In this document: positions 11,601-26,039 of the stretch, in pieces
Layout: the number at the start of each line of letters is the position of its first letter
Position numbering within the stretch: position 1 is the first letter of the stretch
From: Trissonchulus latispiculum
Lineage: Eukaryota > Nematoda > Enoplea > Enoplida > Ironidae
Direction: 5' to 3'
Length of the DNA stretch: 64,000 bases
Assembly (NCBI GenBank): GCA_030248195.1
Contig: JASAND010013437.1
Span: 1-64,000, forward strand
Position numbers and translations under genes: made by a program
The notes under the pieces: model-generated
Databases searched by the model: none
Seen by the model: the letters and a program-made list of their open reading frames with translations, nothing else
What the model was told of the DNA's origin: nothing

Positions 11601-12060
11601 TCCCCCACCCCCATAGTTTCACCAGGGGGGGGTATCCCCCCAAAATTTTCGACCAACTTTACCCCCCCCCAGATTTTTTGACTTTCCCTCCCCCCACTTT
11701 TGGTTACCCCCCCGAACCCCCCCAGTACTTTTTGGAGCCAAAAAGTTAGCTAAATTTTGCCAAAAAATGGGCATTTTTGAAAATTTTTTCTCAATTTTTG
11801 GCTTAAAATCGCTTTATAACCGTGTAAAAACGCCTAAAATGATAAAAACAAGCCTTGTTTTGACGAAAAAAGCGTTAAAATACAGAAAATTTTGCATTTT
11901 TAGGCCATTTTTTGGATTTCCTGAGGTCCGAATTTTGGGGGGGGGGTTCGGGGGGTACTCCCCATCACTTCTTGGCGGTCGACCACCAAATTTCCGGAGC
12001 TTGCCCCCCAACCAAAATTTCCGGTGAAACTATGCCCACCCCCCCCCCCCTCCAAACACA
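8650..12060. repeat. Array of long G/C runs alternating with AT-rich blocks
   Basis: Runs of 6-20 G or C appear dozens of times, on either strand, separated by 20-200 bp of AAAATTTT-type sequence. The longest C run is at about 9785-9807, and G- and C-runs face each other near 11118-11165. The word CATAGGTGTA or its complement recurs at about 8668, 8732, 9275, 9664, 9710, 10264 and 12056, always beside a GGGGTGGGG or CCCCACCCC tract, and is head to head at 9666-9683. It looks like nested, decayed copies of one family with such ends. All open frames here are Gly/Pro/Phe runs and are not genes. Confidence 0.7.
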
Positions 12061-12634
12061 CCTATGCCCTCAACTGGGGCCCAAAATTTTATGCAAAACT
12101 GGCAAAAATGGCTGTAAACCCTCCACCCAACCCATATATACATATTTCGATGGTAAAATATGCGCACATTTTAAAAAGCTAATTTTTTCTTGCCAAAAAG
12201 GTTTTTAGCAGTTATGCACTCTCTGACTCAGTGTTGCCGTAATGTTTCTGCGAAATAAAAAATAAATGCAAAAATTGTAAATGTATATACACACACAGTT
12301 TTACCCATTTTATCATCATTGGTTGCTACCCCTCTGAAGTGCCAATGATATATATATACGTATGTAATATGTGTTTCGTTTTGCGTTGCGTATGACACAT
12401 ATAGCCATAAGGGGGGGGGGAAACCCACCCCTTTTTTGGGAAAAAAACCCACCCGCCTCCTGGACCAAGGGTTGGAGGTATATATGAGTTCCAAAATATA
12501 GCAGCAGAAAGCGCGACTCTTTCTTACCTATGCGTGCAAAGATCAAGTCATTTGGTTCACTCCTCATTTTATGACATTTTGAAAATTTTTGACTTGATCC
12601 GAAAAGAAAAGGCACTAGTCCGAAAAGGCACTAG

Positions 12635-12949
12635 TCAACCAGGGGGGGGGGGGAATCCCAGACACTGAAAAATCAAATCTACACTTTATGGGTATATCAG
12701 TGCCTATGTTTAACACATGGCTGAGGCTTAGGCGTAGGCTGAGGCTTAGGCTTAGTGTCACTCTTAGGCTGAGGCTAAGGCTTAGGCTTAGGGCCCTTTA
12801 AAACGTAAAGATCAAAAAAAAGGTCGCCAAACAAAATTTTTAAAAGTGGAAAATTTTGGTACCAGTCGACTCGTCTCGTCGTCCTGAGCACAGAAATATC
12901 AAATTTATTGCATAAAAATGCGTTTCTGATTTCCCCCCCCCCTGGTTGA
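12635..12949. mobile_element. 315 bp element with TCAACCAGG plus poly-G ends
   Basis: The left end TCAACCAGG followed by about G12 and AATC is mirrored by GATTTC10CTGGTTGA at the right end. No transposase and no convincing target duplication. The TTAGGC-like tract lies inside it. Confidence 0.6.
12721..12792 (+). repeat. Degenerate TTAGGC tract
   Basis: About ten hexamer-like units mixing GGCTTA, GGCTGA and GGCGTA, such as GGCTGAGGCTTAGGCTTAG. TTAGGC is the nematode telomere repeat; here it is short, interstitial and imperfect. Confidence 0.6.
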
Positions 12950-13428
12950 CTTGATCCTTTGAAAATGACACTTACTTTTTGGTCCAACCATGCCAAAATT
13001 TTTCAAAAGTTTGGACCGATGTAACTTTTGATTGGGTTGGGCTAGAAAAGTTTTGCAAATATCTGCAATGATGGCAAGTTTTCCTTTTTGCGCACAGCCA
13101 AAATTGATCGATCCGATGCTCCGTTGGTCTGGAACATTGCCAAATGTGGCGGGGAAAACCCACTTTGGGAGGAAAACCCACCCAAATTTTTTTGAAAAAT
13201 TTTTTAACAAACAAACAAGGAAACAATTCGACACTATAGCACGGTACTATCGAGGACGCTGCGTCATCCTATGGTCTCAGATTTGGGTAATTTTGCTTCC
13301 CTTGCTAGCTAGGGGCCAAAAACCCTGAAAGTGCCATTTCGGTACTGGAGGATCCAGGACAAGTGCAATTGTGGGTTTTAACAGCCAATTGAACGTAAAA
13401 AATCATTCTCTACACGATAGACTAATAT

Positions 13429-14511
13429 ATGTAGAGGTCGGGGGGGGAAACCAAGGTAGTCACTTTTTGGACTCTGCAGAACTACTCCGTGGAGCAATCC
13501 GGCTATAAATTGTTTTCTTATCAAGCCCTGTCTAGGCTGTCATTTTGGTATATAAATCGCCTCTCTAGGTCCTGTCGTTAATTAGTAATTAACGGTTAGC
13601 CGGGGTAAAGAAACCAACGGCGGGAAAATAAACCAACCGATGGGGAAAAAACCAACCCCAATATTTGGGCAGGGTAACTCATATTAGCGATTTTATGCAT
13701 GCGACAGGTAAAATCGGCGTCGCTGACTTCATATCTGCAGTTATTTTTGCGATATTCCTTATAATGAGTGAGAAAATCAAACATCAAAATTTGCAGCATC
13801 AACTGGCTAGGTTTCATCAAATTTGCCAGTTTCTATGTTAAAATGCAAAAATTGTAAATCTTTTGAAATTCGATGAAATATAATAAAATAAATGGTGTTT
13901 CAGTGTTTTTTCGCGTATTTCTTTGTCCCAGAGTACATTTTGACCTCTTTAGCTGAGCCAAACGGTCAATCCGACAAAATGAGGTTTTTATCGGCTAGCA
14001 CAAAATTGCCAAGTCCAAATGCAATTTTGAGCTGTTCACGTGAAAGAACGCATTAAACTTGCTATGTGAATGGCTTTCGAGAAACTAATAACCATTTTTC
14101 GGAGTTTGGTAGCAAAAGAAAAATTCGTTTTTCCCACCCCATTTTCCCATTTTTTAAAAATTCTGCTGGCAGCTTGCCAAGCGTCGCAGGAAGACGAGAC
14201 CGACATTTTTGGAAAGAGCACATGTTGTTCTCATAGAAACTATTAAAAGTTATTATCTAACTGCTATGGACAATTTTCTACAGGCCTTCAAAAATTTTGA
14301 ATTTTTGGGGGGTCGAAAATGCCAAAATCTTCAAAATGTCAAAAAATGCTCATAAGTGGTCCGATTTTGCTCAAATTTCATGTGGTAGGTGGGATGGGCC
14401 CTGCCAACTTGCACGCCAAATTTGAGCCCGCTAGCTCATCCCCATCGTCCAAACGGGGAGCTGGTTTTTTCCCCACCACTTGCGGGTTGGTTTTTTTCCC
14501 CGACCTCTATA
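13429..14511. mobile_element. Inverted-repeat element with TAGAGGTCGGGG ends
   Basis: GTAGAGGTCG8AAACCAA at the left (13429-13455) is mirrored by GGTTGGT7CCCCGACCTCTAT at the right (14486-14511). Further GGGGAAA-ACCAAC-type blocks inside (13590-13665, 14440-14480) and beyond the right end (14550-14600) suggest nested relatives. No transposase frame. Confidence 0.5.
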
Positions 14512-14760
14512 AGTTTTATCAAATTACATCGTTTTTGAGACCTGTGAGGGGTGGGTTTCCCCCCATTTCGGTTTTTCACCCCATTGGGTTTCCCCCCGCG
14601 ACTTTTTGCATTATACCGGCCTAACGGTACAACCTAGAGAAGTGCAAATGGGCTTAAAAGAAAGTCTAAGTACGCCAAGTACGATGGTATATAAAGTTCT
14701 CATATAGCCCTTATAATAAAAAAGTTCCAGCCAAAATCCGAAAATGTGGGTTCCCCATGG

Positions 14761-14761
<1 letters not shown>

Positions 14762-14817
<56 letters not shown>
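14762..14817. repeat. TA dinucleotide microsatellite
   Basis: About 28 uninterrupted TA units. Frames across it read as Tyr-Ile repeats and are not genes. Confidence 0.95.
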
Positions 14818-14818
<1 letters not shown>

Positions 14819-15364
14819 TTTTGTTTTTCTAGTTTCATACTGTGCAGATGCTCCTTATCTAATGGCTTGTGTGTCTGTCGTTGAAGAGAGGCTACTGATT
14901 GCCTACTCTGGGGGAGTGCTCAGCTCTGAGTTGTCTGTTACTGAAAAGTAAATAAATCCCTCTTTCGCAACACTATACGTATATATAAATTCTTTGTTTG
15001 TGGGTTTGTGTAGAAGTTCTCTGTTTTTTTATACGTCTGCTTTCTGGTGACGAATGCATTGCGTACATATACATAACCAGTTATATATAATATTTGACAC
15101 TTTAATTTTATTCCAGTGAATGCATTGTCTTGAGCGATCTCCTGAAACTGCAGGCCCAGATAACCCAAGTAACAAAAATGCTCCGCACAAAAGAGGATAA
15201 TATGTGTGTGTTGGCTGTATCGTATATATATATCCTTTAAATATCCTTTAAATATATAATAAATATAAATAGGTATATATATCCTTTAAATTCCGGTTGA
15301 AGAAGTAAAGACAAAAGTTTCATGGGCACGTGACGTTATTTGCCACAGCAAATATTGGTGGATG

Positions 15365-15949
15365 GTTCCATGTCAAAAGTTGCTCAGCTCACTTAGGGCT
15401 TTCATTTGATACCAAATTTGACCACTTTTGAAAACTTTCATTTTCGACCGAAAATCGCCTAAGTCCCCACCCCACCCCACCACAGCACTCTACAGCCACT
15501 TTGAGCATGCAGTTCTATGACAAAAGTTGCTCAGCTCGCTTAGGGCTTTCATTTGGTACCAAATTTGAGCACTTTTGAAAACTTTCATTTTTGACCGAAA
15601 ATCGTAAGTCCCCACCCCACCCCACCACAGCACTCTACAGCCACTTTGAGCATGCAGTTCTATGACAAAAGTTGCTCAGCTCGCTTAGGGCTTTCATTTG
15701 GTACCAAATTTGACCACTTTTGAAAACTTTCATTTTTGACCGAAAATCGCCTAAGTCCCCACCCCACCCCACCACAGCACTCTACAGCCACTTTGAGCAT
15801 GCAGTTCTATGACAAAAGTTGCTCAGCTCGCTTAGGGCTTTCATTTGGTACCAAATTTGACCACTTTTGAAAACTTTCATTTTTGACCGAAAATCGTCTA
15901 AGTCCCCACCCCACCCCATCACAGCACTCTACAGCCACTTTGAGCATGA
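15365..15949 (+). repeat. Four tandem copies of a ~147 bp unit
   Basis: Units start at 15365, 15512, 15657 and 15804 with GTTCTATGACAAAAGTTGCT (first copy diverged) and end with CCACTTTGAGCATG. Spacings are 147, 145 and 147 bp. The later three units are almost identical. There is no open frame across them. Confidence 0.9.
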
Positions 15950-15958
15950 CTGACCCTT

Positions 15959-16331
15959 CAAACGGCAAAGTGGAACCAGCCCAGCAAAATAGGTACGTCG
16001 GACGGCAAAACGGATACCGGGAATGAGCTGGGCACACCAGAAAACCCCTATAGACAAAGTTTTGAGAGGCCAGGTAGAGCCTACTATGGACCTCCAGGAA
16101 GCGGTTTCCGACATGACGCTCCAGACGGCAAAGTGGAACCAGCACAGCAAGATGGATGAGTCCTACGGCAAAAAGGACACCGGGAATGAGCTGGGCGCAC
16201 CAGAAAACCCCTATAGACAAAGTTTTGAGAGGCCAGGTAAAGCCTACTATGGACCTCCAGGAAGCGGTTTCAGACTTGACCCTCCCGACGGCAAAGTGGA
16301 ACCAGCCCAGCAAGATGGGTGGGTCTGACGG
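15959..16331 (+). repeat. Just over two tandem copies of a ~163 bp unit
   Basis: CCAGAAAACCCCTATAGAC recurs at 16037 and 16200 within a 163 bp period that begins GGCAAAGTGGAACCAGC. 163 is not a multiple of three, so the Pro/Gly-rich frames seen across it change from unit to unit; I read it as non-coding. Confidence 0.85.
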
Positions 16332-17430
16332 TAAAACTGACTGCGGGAATCGATTCTCCGTGCCAGAAAACCATTGTATGGAAGATTTGAGCGTTCAAAG
16401 TTAAATAGATAGCGAGGAATTTCGATTTTTCATTTTTCGAATTTTTGCCATTTTTGACGGGCCACTGTGGTCGCTAGGGATGAGATAGAGATACGCAACC
16501 TGGACCGTTAGTTAGTTCAATATATGTAATTTCTGAATATAAAAAGAAATCAGCTCCAGCTCGTAACGTTCGACCTGAGCGACGACCACAAAAATGGTCA
16601 CTTTTCGCTATGAGCCGACTTTGCGGCGCCACTGCGGCGCTGTGGCGCAGCTGCGGCGCAAAAAAAGTTGTGATTCTTAAATTCTTTAGAGGGTACTACT
16701 AGACCCCATAGCCCTTTAGGTTGGCCCACCGCTGCAGATCACGTGAAAGCGGCGAACATTATGTACAATACAACCATCAAATAGGAGAAACCGGAAAAAA
16801 AACATCGCCGCCATAACCGGTCCGGGGCGCAACTTTTTAACGGTAAGTGATACGGGGCTGAAACTTCACAGACATACTAAACTCGATGTGCTCTACAATT
16901 TGCGCATGAAATCTGCGAAGGATCTGCGCAGGATTTTGCGCAGCTTCTGCGCAGCTTATTTTACACTGTCTCCAGCCACTTTTCACACACTTTTCACACA
17001 CTTTAAAAGTAAAAGTAATTGTAGCAAATTTGAATTAATTTCAACAGCAGACGCGCTTTTAAAGCACAGAAATACGTGAGCCCGAACCAACACCTTAAGG
17101 ACAGGCAGAAAAGTTGCGCATTGTTCGACTTCACTTAGAGACCATTCTGGCTGTCTCCTGTTTGGGCTAAGGCTTCGGCCTTAGTAACTGCAGGCAGGCG
17201 TTTTTCATTATTTCTTTATGATTAGAGATCATTAGGGACAGTTTGAGAGTCAAAAAGACAGATACAGGACACCGGATAGAGACAGAGACCTAGAGACGAG
17301 TATGAGCTGGGTTCTAGGCAGCAGCTGCACAGTTATGATCATATCTAGTTTCAAGATTTCGTTGAGCTCTACATTTTTGCTTTTGCAGGCATCTTTCTAG
17401 CTTTACCCTATCGTGAGTCGAGATATATAT
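16332..17430. other. Intergenic, no gene seen
   Basis: Contains a GCGGCGC-rich patch (16620-16665), a TGCGCAG-rich patch (16905-16955) and, at 17320-17425, a copy of the dispersed repeat also found at 6845-6955. Confidence 0.5.
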
Positions 17431-17781
17431 ATTCAATTCAATTCAATTTATTGAAAGAAAAATAAAATATAAGACGGAGAGAAAAAGATTCACAAAGATA
17501 GGTAATGTCTTAAACGATGCTTAAACAGTTCAATGCTGGAAGTCTCCACAACTGCAGCAGGTAAATTATTCCAAGCAGATATAACTCTATTAGAAAAGAA
17601 ATGTTTCTTACAGGTCAGGTTACATAAAGGTGTTCTAAATTTATAAGCATGGCCCCTAAGCTCCCTTTGCGAGGTTGTTACTTCGAAAAAGTCATCGGGA
17701 TGCAAATGAGTATATCCATTAACTATTTTGTAGACCAAAACCAGGTCTTTGAAGTCGCGGCGAGATTTCAAAGATTCCAGT
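17431..17781 (-). mobile_element. 3' end of a non-LTR retrotransposon (CR1/Jockey-like LINE)
   Basis: The minus-strand frame from about 17781 to 17490 encodes the segment that follows the reverse transcriptase domain in CR1-, Jockey- and related LINEs: ESLKSRRDFKDLVLVYKIVNG, then LRGHAYKFRTPL, then KHFFSNRVISAWNNLP and a short SIELFKHRLRHYL tail before the stop. The 3' tail ends in ATTGA-type repeats (17438-17455), as is usual for this group. The 5' side is cut exactly where the TTAA element begins at 17782, so the rest of the LINE was lost or displaced. The reverse transcriptase core is absent. Confidence 0.85.
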
Positions 17782-17785
17782 TTAA

Positions 17786-18818
17786 GGGGGGAGGCTACGA
17801 ACGGTTTTGCATCACTTCTTCAGAGAGACTTACCTTTTGGCATATGATTAGCTAACATATCAAGGTTAAATAGTCCGTAGTGGGCATTATTATATCTAAC
17901 ACACATCGATTCTGGCACTACGCCAAAGTCGAAATTTTGGTGCGAAAAGTGGGTTTTTTAAAAATGCTTTTCTGAATTCTGGTGGATTAACGGTTTGACC
18001 AATTCTGAAACTTTTTGCCACAAATGTTAACTGTTACTTGTGCTAAATATTAAAAGTATTCCGGCTTTCGAGCGTTGCTTCTTTCTTCAGCTATAACAGC
18101 TCAAAGTTTGAAATTTGACAAAAAGTTGCGATGTGACCGTGCGCCGTTTTCGATCTAATAAAATTGACAGCCCCTAGCCTACCCCAGCTTTTTACCAAAT
18201 ATTAGGCTCTAATAGGGGCAAACTGTCGATTGTCGACAGCCGATTTTGCCACAGTACTTTGGAGTAATTAACTCACATCTTCGAAATGGCACCAAATAAC
18301 AGCGACAATATCGATAATGCAATCTAGCACTGCGAACGCAGGGATTAACGAAATCACGTCATTTTTACATAAGTTAAAACAGATACTTGGAGTATTAATT
18401 GGAGCAAAGTTGGGCTCCTTTGATAAACCACAGCTCATTAGACGTTAGTTAACCTCCACCCGTATAGACCTACAACACCCAATTTTTCGCACTTTGATTG
18501 TATCGCACAGAAAAGTATACACTGATCTAAGAATTCTTTTACACGATATCAAAGCGCTATATGTCAGTACTATTTCTGGAAAATTTGGGTATCGTACCTT
18601 GCGCATAGCGATCAGGCCAAGGCAAAGTTTGTGTACGTGTCATGTCGAGCTTTCGACCGACAACACCAACTTCTGATGGCTCCACAGGACGCTACGCTGC
18701 ATGGAATTCTTTCAAACTTTAAACTATTTTACACTAAACCTAAATACTATTATATGGCAAAAGACTAGCTAGCTTTTCCAACATCGAACTTTTAGTGAAA
18801 TTCGTAGCCCCCCCCCCC
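17786..18818 (-). mobile_element. TTAA-flanked element with poly-G inverted ends, copy 2
   Basis: Inverse copy of 1493-2910, bounded by TTAA at 17782-17785 and 18819-18822. It lacks the ~390 bp segment of copy 1; at the joint it has the short palindrome CTGTCGACAATCGACAG instead. It sits in the LINE 3' region and shares its right TTAA with the next element. Confidence 0.85.
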
Positions 18819-18822
18819 TTAA

Positions 18823-20063
18823 TGGGGGGGGGGGTCCACCATGAAAAATTTTATGGTCACGGAGTTTGCTCATTTTCACACAAAATTTTGTCACATATGT
18901 CCTGCATATCGAGTTTCAATTTCGAGTAGTTTCGTTCAGTACTTAACGAGTAACCTGCTATTGATTGCATGCAATTTGAAAACAAGTGAAAACGGCGGTG
19001 CCGCAGCAAATAAAGGCACTTTACACCTGAACTTCCTTGAGAATGGAGCTTCATTCGGTTGTATGTTTGTTATCTGATGCAAACAAAGAAGTTAGGGTAG
19101 CTTTTAATGGGAAAACTTTTCTTTATTACTTTATTTTGTGATTTTAGGGAGTAGCACCGGCGCTGGAAAGCCTTGAAAACGAAAATCATTTAACGGCCGA
19201 TAACTTGAATTTGGTGCATTTTCGGGCAATAGTCCAAGAAGAAAAAATGTTCAGGACAATGAGAGCTTTCGATTGATATAAAATTTAACATATTTCGAAA
19301 AATTTGAAAAATCGCTATTTTTGAGATTATGGTTATCAGACCCCCATATTTAACCCCAGCGACCAACTGGGTGCACTATCCTGCACCATTTGTACCCAAA
19401 CTTGACCTAAAGTCATCAATAATCGTGCCCAAATAGATAGTCTAACATTTTATAAGTCTGTGTTGCCATAGCTCTAGGTTATTTGCCAAAAAAACGGGAA
19501 TTTCCTACATTTTGCTAAAAATTGAGATTTCTGCGCCAGAGAAATCTCGAAATCGGACAGAGGTAACCAGGATCAATTGGTATCGTTCGAAATGTCTTGT
19601 CATAAACTGTGATTTGTAGGAAGTAGAATTTTTAATTAGGGCTTACAGCTTTCAGAATATTTCATCAAACTTGCTGACCCCCAATTTTAACATTGCAAAA
19701 CAGTCAAATTTGGCTCTTCGCAAACTCAAAAAATTAATTAAAAATTTTTGAAGGCCTAAATTAAAATTCTGCTTCCTACAAATCACCCTTCTAGATCGTA
19801 TTTATGATATAAGATCGACGTCGAAGTGATCCGTTTTGTCGTTGGCGAGATTTCTCTGGCGCACGGAAAAAATCACCACTTTTTCCGTTTCCTATGTTTA
19901 ACACATACTGACATCAACTTTGAGGTGAAATTACTCGCTAACCGTAAGAGATCCGACCTTCATTTCAAAAACTCGTTAAAATATACCAATTGGACAACAA
20001 AATATGTGAAAATGAGCAAAATCGGAGATGGTCGAAAAATCGGCCAAAAATGGACCCCCCCCC
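18823..20063. mobile_element. TTAA-flanked element, poly-G-TCCA ends
   Basis: The left TTAA (18819-18822) is followed by TG11TCCACC; the right end is TGGAC9 then TTAA (20064-20067). Inside is a foldback: 19525-19660 pairs with 19745-19875, including GCGCCAGAGAAATCTCG and GTGATTTGTAGGAAG with their complements. No transposase frame. Confidence 0.7.
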
Positions 20064-20081
20064 TTAAGTTCACTTAAGCGT

Positions 20082-20265
20082 TCTTAAAAATCGTTTCATA
20101 AATAAACTACTTAAACTACTTAGTACTTAAACGGCTTAGTGACAAAAATGACTTAACTTAAACGACTTAATTTAAGTAGTTTAAGTAGTTAGATCATTGT
20201 TTATGAAACGAATTTTAGAAGTTTAAGTTAAGTCGTTAAGCCGACTTTTTAATGAAACGAATATC
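20082..20265. repeat. Foldback repeat built of ACTTAA words
   Basis: TCGTTTCATAAATAAACTAC on the left pairs with GTAGTT...TTTATGAAACGA on the right, with internal ACTTAA/TTAAGT repeats. Probably a small MITE; ends uncertain. Confidence 0.6.
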
Positions 20266-20904
20266 ATCGAAATGGTAGTTTTAGGGCTGGTCAAATTATT
20301 TGCAGCAAACTTTGAAAGACTGTAAATTACTGAGATTCTTGGAGTTTAACTATAATCCTGATATTACTTTAAAGCTTGGAATGTGCTTGTTACAACTTCG
20401 CGAGTACAGCTGGTTTGATTTCAATAGTTCTATTTGGACATGCAATTGCATGAAAACAATTTTGAACATGGATTTCTCCAAGTGTAGGAAAGCTAAAGAA
20501 AAGCGACCAGTTCCAGCTTCGCAAGAAACGTCTTCCCGAGGACTACCTTTTATGAAATTGTTTAGCCAGCAAACAAGCTCAATATTTTGAGAAAATGTTA
20601 ATTTTGTCTGTTTCCCCAAAATGTTTTAAGTTCTGGCGAATTTTTTATGTTTTCGACAATGATACAGCAAATTTGACTAAATTTCAACAGCAAATATAGT
20701 TTAAAAGATACGGACCAGCTGCTGTTTCCTTTGTGCAGTGTATTTAACTATAATTAGGTTGATGCAACTAATAAAATTACTAATATAATAGTAAAAACTA
20801 GGCCTTAGGCTTAAGTGGGCCAATCCGTGAGCAGACACACCTTTACATAAATTATTCGTATTATGGCAGCACAAACCCGAGACTTGCGGATATAAAATTA
20901 TCAT

Positions 20905-21450
20905 TATGGTTGATCTCGCAGCCGTTTTTTTGGCTAAAGCGATAGCTTGTCAAAGTTACAAAGTGTTGGGAAAATCCAGGTTACGCATACATTTTGCCAA
21001 TTTCTCCATTTGAAAATGAGTTCATAATAACTAAGAAATGCTCCACCAGCTACTGGACAGAGGTATCAAATGATGTAAAAGATGTCTCGGCAAAGTTACT
21101 TTAGCCGGTAAAAAATCTCAAACTTCACTTCCTCAAAAACGCATACATTTTGCCAATTTCTCCATTAAAATGAGTTCATAATAACCAAGAAATGGTCCAC
21201 CAGCTACTGGACAGAGGTATCAAATGATGTAAAAGATGACTCGGCAAAAAATTACTTTAGCCGGTAAAAAATCTCGAACTTCACTTCTTAAAAAATCATT
21301 AGTTTAATTAAATTAATTAATTAATTAATTAAATTAATTAATATTAATAAAATTAATATTAATTTAATTGTATAGTTAAAAATGTTCAGCCACATTTTGA
21401 TGTAAGATGGCTTCTTCGCTCCCAGAACTAAACGAATACTAATGGTTTAG
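20905..21450 (+). repeat. Diverged copy of the 6675-7656 element, with internal tandem duplication
   Basis: Collinear with 7250-7640 (AATCCAGGTTACGCA, then GAGGTATCAAATGATGTAAA, then GATGGCTTCTT). A 155 bp unit starting ACGCATACATTTTGCC is duplicated in tandem (about 20983-21137 and 21138-21296), followed by an AATTAATT-rich stretch at 21298-21368. Termini not resolved. Confidence 0.65.
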
Positions 21451-21698
21451 TTAAGTGTCTTACAATGAGTATAGTTTTTGCAATGACTGTGGCAACTGCC
21501 ACCGACCATCTTTGAAGACGTCGATGGCACATTTCTTGCAACCATTACTTTTCATTCCATTCATTCAAAAGGCATTGCCGCGAAATTATGTCAGCGGAAT
21601 TTGCTTAAGGGATCTTACGAGTATCTTACGTACATAGATGACGCTTATTCGCTGAAGCCGAGTCATTTTTCTTTTTTAGAACTTTTTCGAAAATTTAA

Positions 21699-24863
<3,165 letters not shown>

Positions 24864-25685
24864 GTTGAACTCTTCATGTCTAAAGAAGGAAATGATCAAT
24901 GGAAACGTATGTAAACTACACCGCCTGTCTGGACCCAAAAGAAGGCACCCTCCGGTTTTTGCAGTAACTAAATAATATTGTTTTGTTTTATGTGTTGTAC
25001 GGTTCAAATCGCGGAATGCATATCCATATTCCCGGTGTATCTGAGTTTGTTTCATAAATGTAATGTTATAATGACAGCTATTATTGTTGTTATATTTATA
25101 ATGTGCAAGCATGTACATTATGTACAAACATGTACAACGACTTATCTATTAGGTTGTGTGCGTTTGTACGCATGACTTTTCTATCTTGCCTATTTTTAGT
25201 ATTTTAGTCAATATAGTAGATATTGAAAATAAGTATGTACGTATATGCTTAAGCTTATAGTATTATTCCACCACCCAGCATAGTTCCTTTTTCAATTTTC
25301 GTTTCAGACAGCGATTCAAAATAACTTTAGGTTGGGTTTGAAAATGTAATTAGCAGTTTGAAGTCTCTGCAACTTTGGCCGTTGTTTGCTTAAAACTTCC
25401 AGTCTTCATAGTCTTAAGGACGGCTGAAACTAATTTAGCTTTATTTTCGGTTTTCATTCTAAATTCTAATATCAGTTTAATGAAAGTATATGATTTGGCA
25501 ATGGATCTCATCGGTTTTATGTTTTCTGAATAGTGCTACCCTCTCAATAATTGCGCAGTTCAACTTGCCTTTTATCCTATTTGCTTCGTTTAATTTAATT
25601 ATTAGCAATTGATTATAATACGCTTTTGGGTAGTTTTATTTAGTTGGTGATTAGATCTTGTGATTTTTATTTGTTTTGTTTTGAA
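24864..25685. other. OAT 3' flank, no gene seen
   Basis: AT-rich sequence holding the probable OAT 3' UTR. No open frame of interest. Confidence 0.5.
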
Positions 25686-26030
25686 ACGCAATTTGCAGAA
25701 TTGGTTATTGCAATGCTTCCTGTTGCTCAATTTTTTCTCAGTAAACTCTGGTTCATTCAATCCAGCGTTGTAGGGCAGCGATGGAATCGGGTTAGTTTGG
25801 GTCACTTTTTCGACCAGGTCACCAGGTCACTAACGCAATTTGCAGTTTGGGTCACTTTTTCGACCAGGTCACCAGGTCACTAACGCAATTTGCAGAATTG
25901 GTTATTGCAATGCTTCCTGTTGCTCAATTTTTTCTCAGTAAACTCTGGTTCATTCAATCCAGCGTTGTAGGGCAGCGATGGAATCGGGTTAGTTTGGGTC
26001 ACTTTTTCGACCAGGTCACCAGGTCACTAG
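25686..26030 (+). repeat. Tandem repeat with 147 bp and 50 bp units
   Basis: ACGCAATTTGCAG recurs at 25686, 25833 and 25883. The 147 bp unit ends in GACCAGGTCACCAGGTCAC; its last 50 bp is duplicated once more, after which the long unit repeats almost exactly to 26030. Confidence 0.85.
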
Positions 26031-26039
26031 CTTCGACCC

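Noticed and set aside
8654..12027. Many overlapping open frames of 60-120 codons
   Set aside because: They are translations of G/C runs and AT blocks (Gly, Pro, Phe, Lys strings) with no domain, and occur on both strands at once.
16023..16404. Pro/Gly-rich frames across the 163 bp repeat
   Set aside because: The period is not a multiple of three and the frame shifts between units.
20300..20590. 96-codon frame before OAT as a possible N-terminal exon
   Set aside because: It shows none of the conserved N-terminal aminotransferase sequence.
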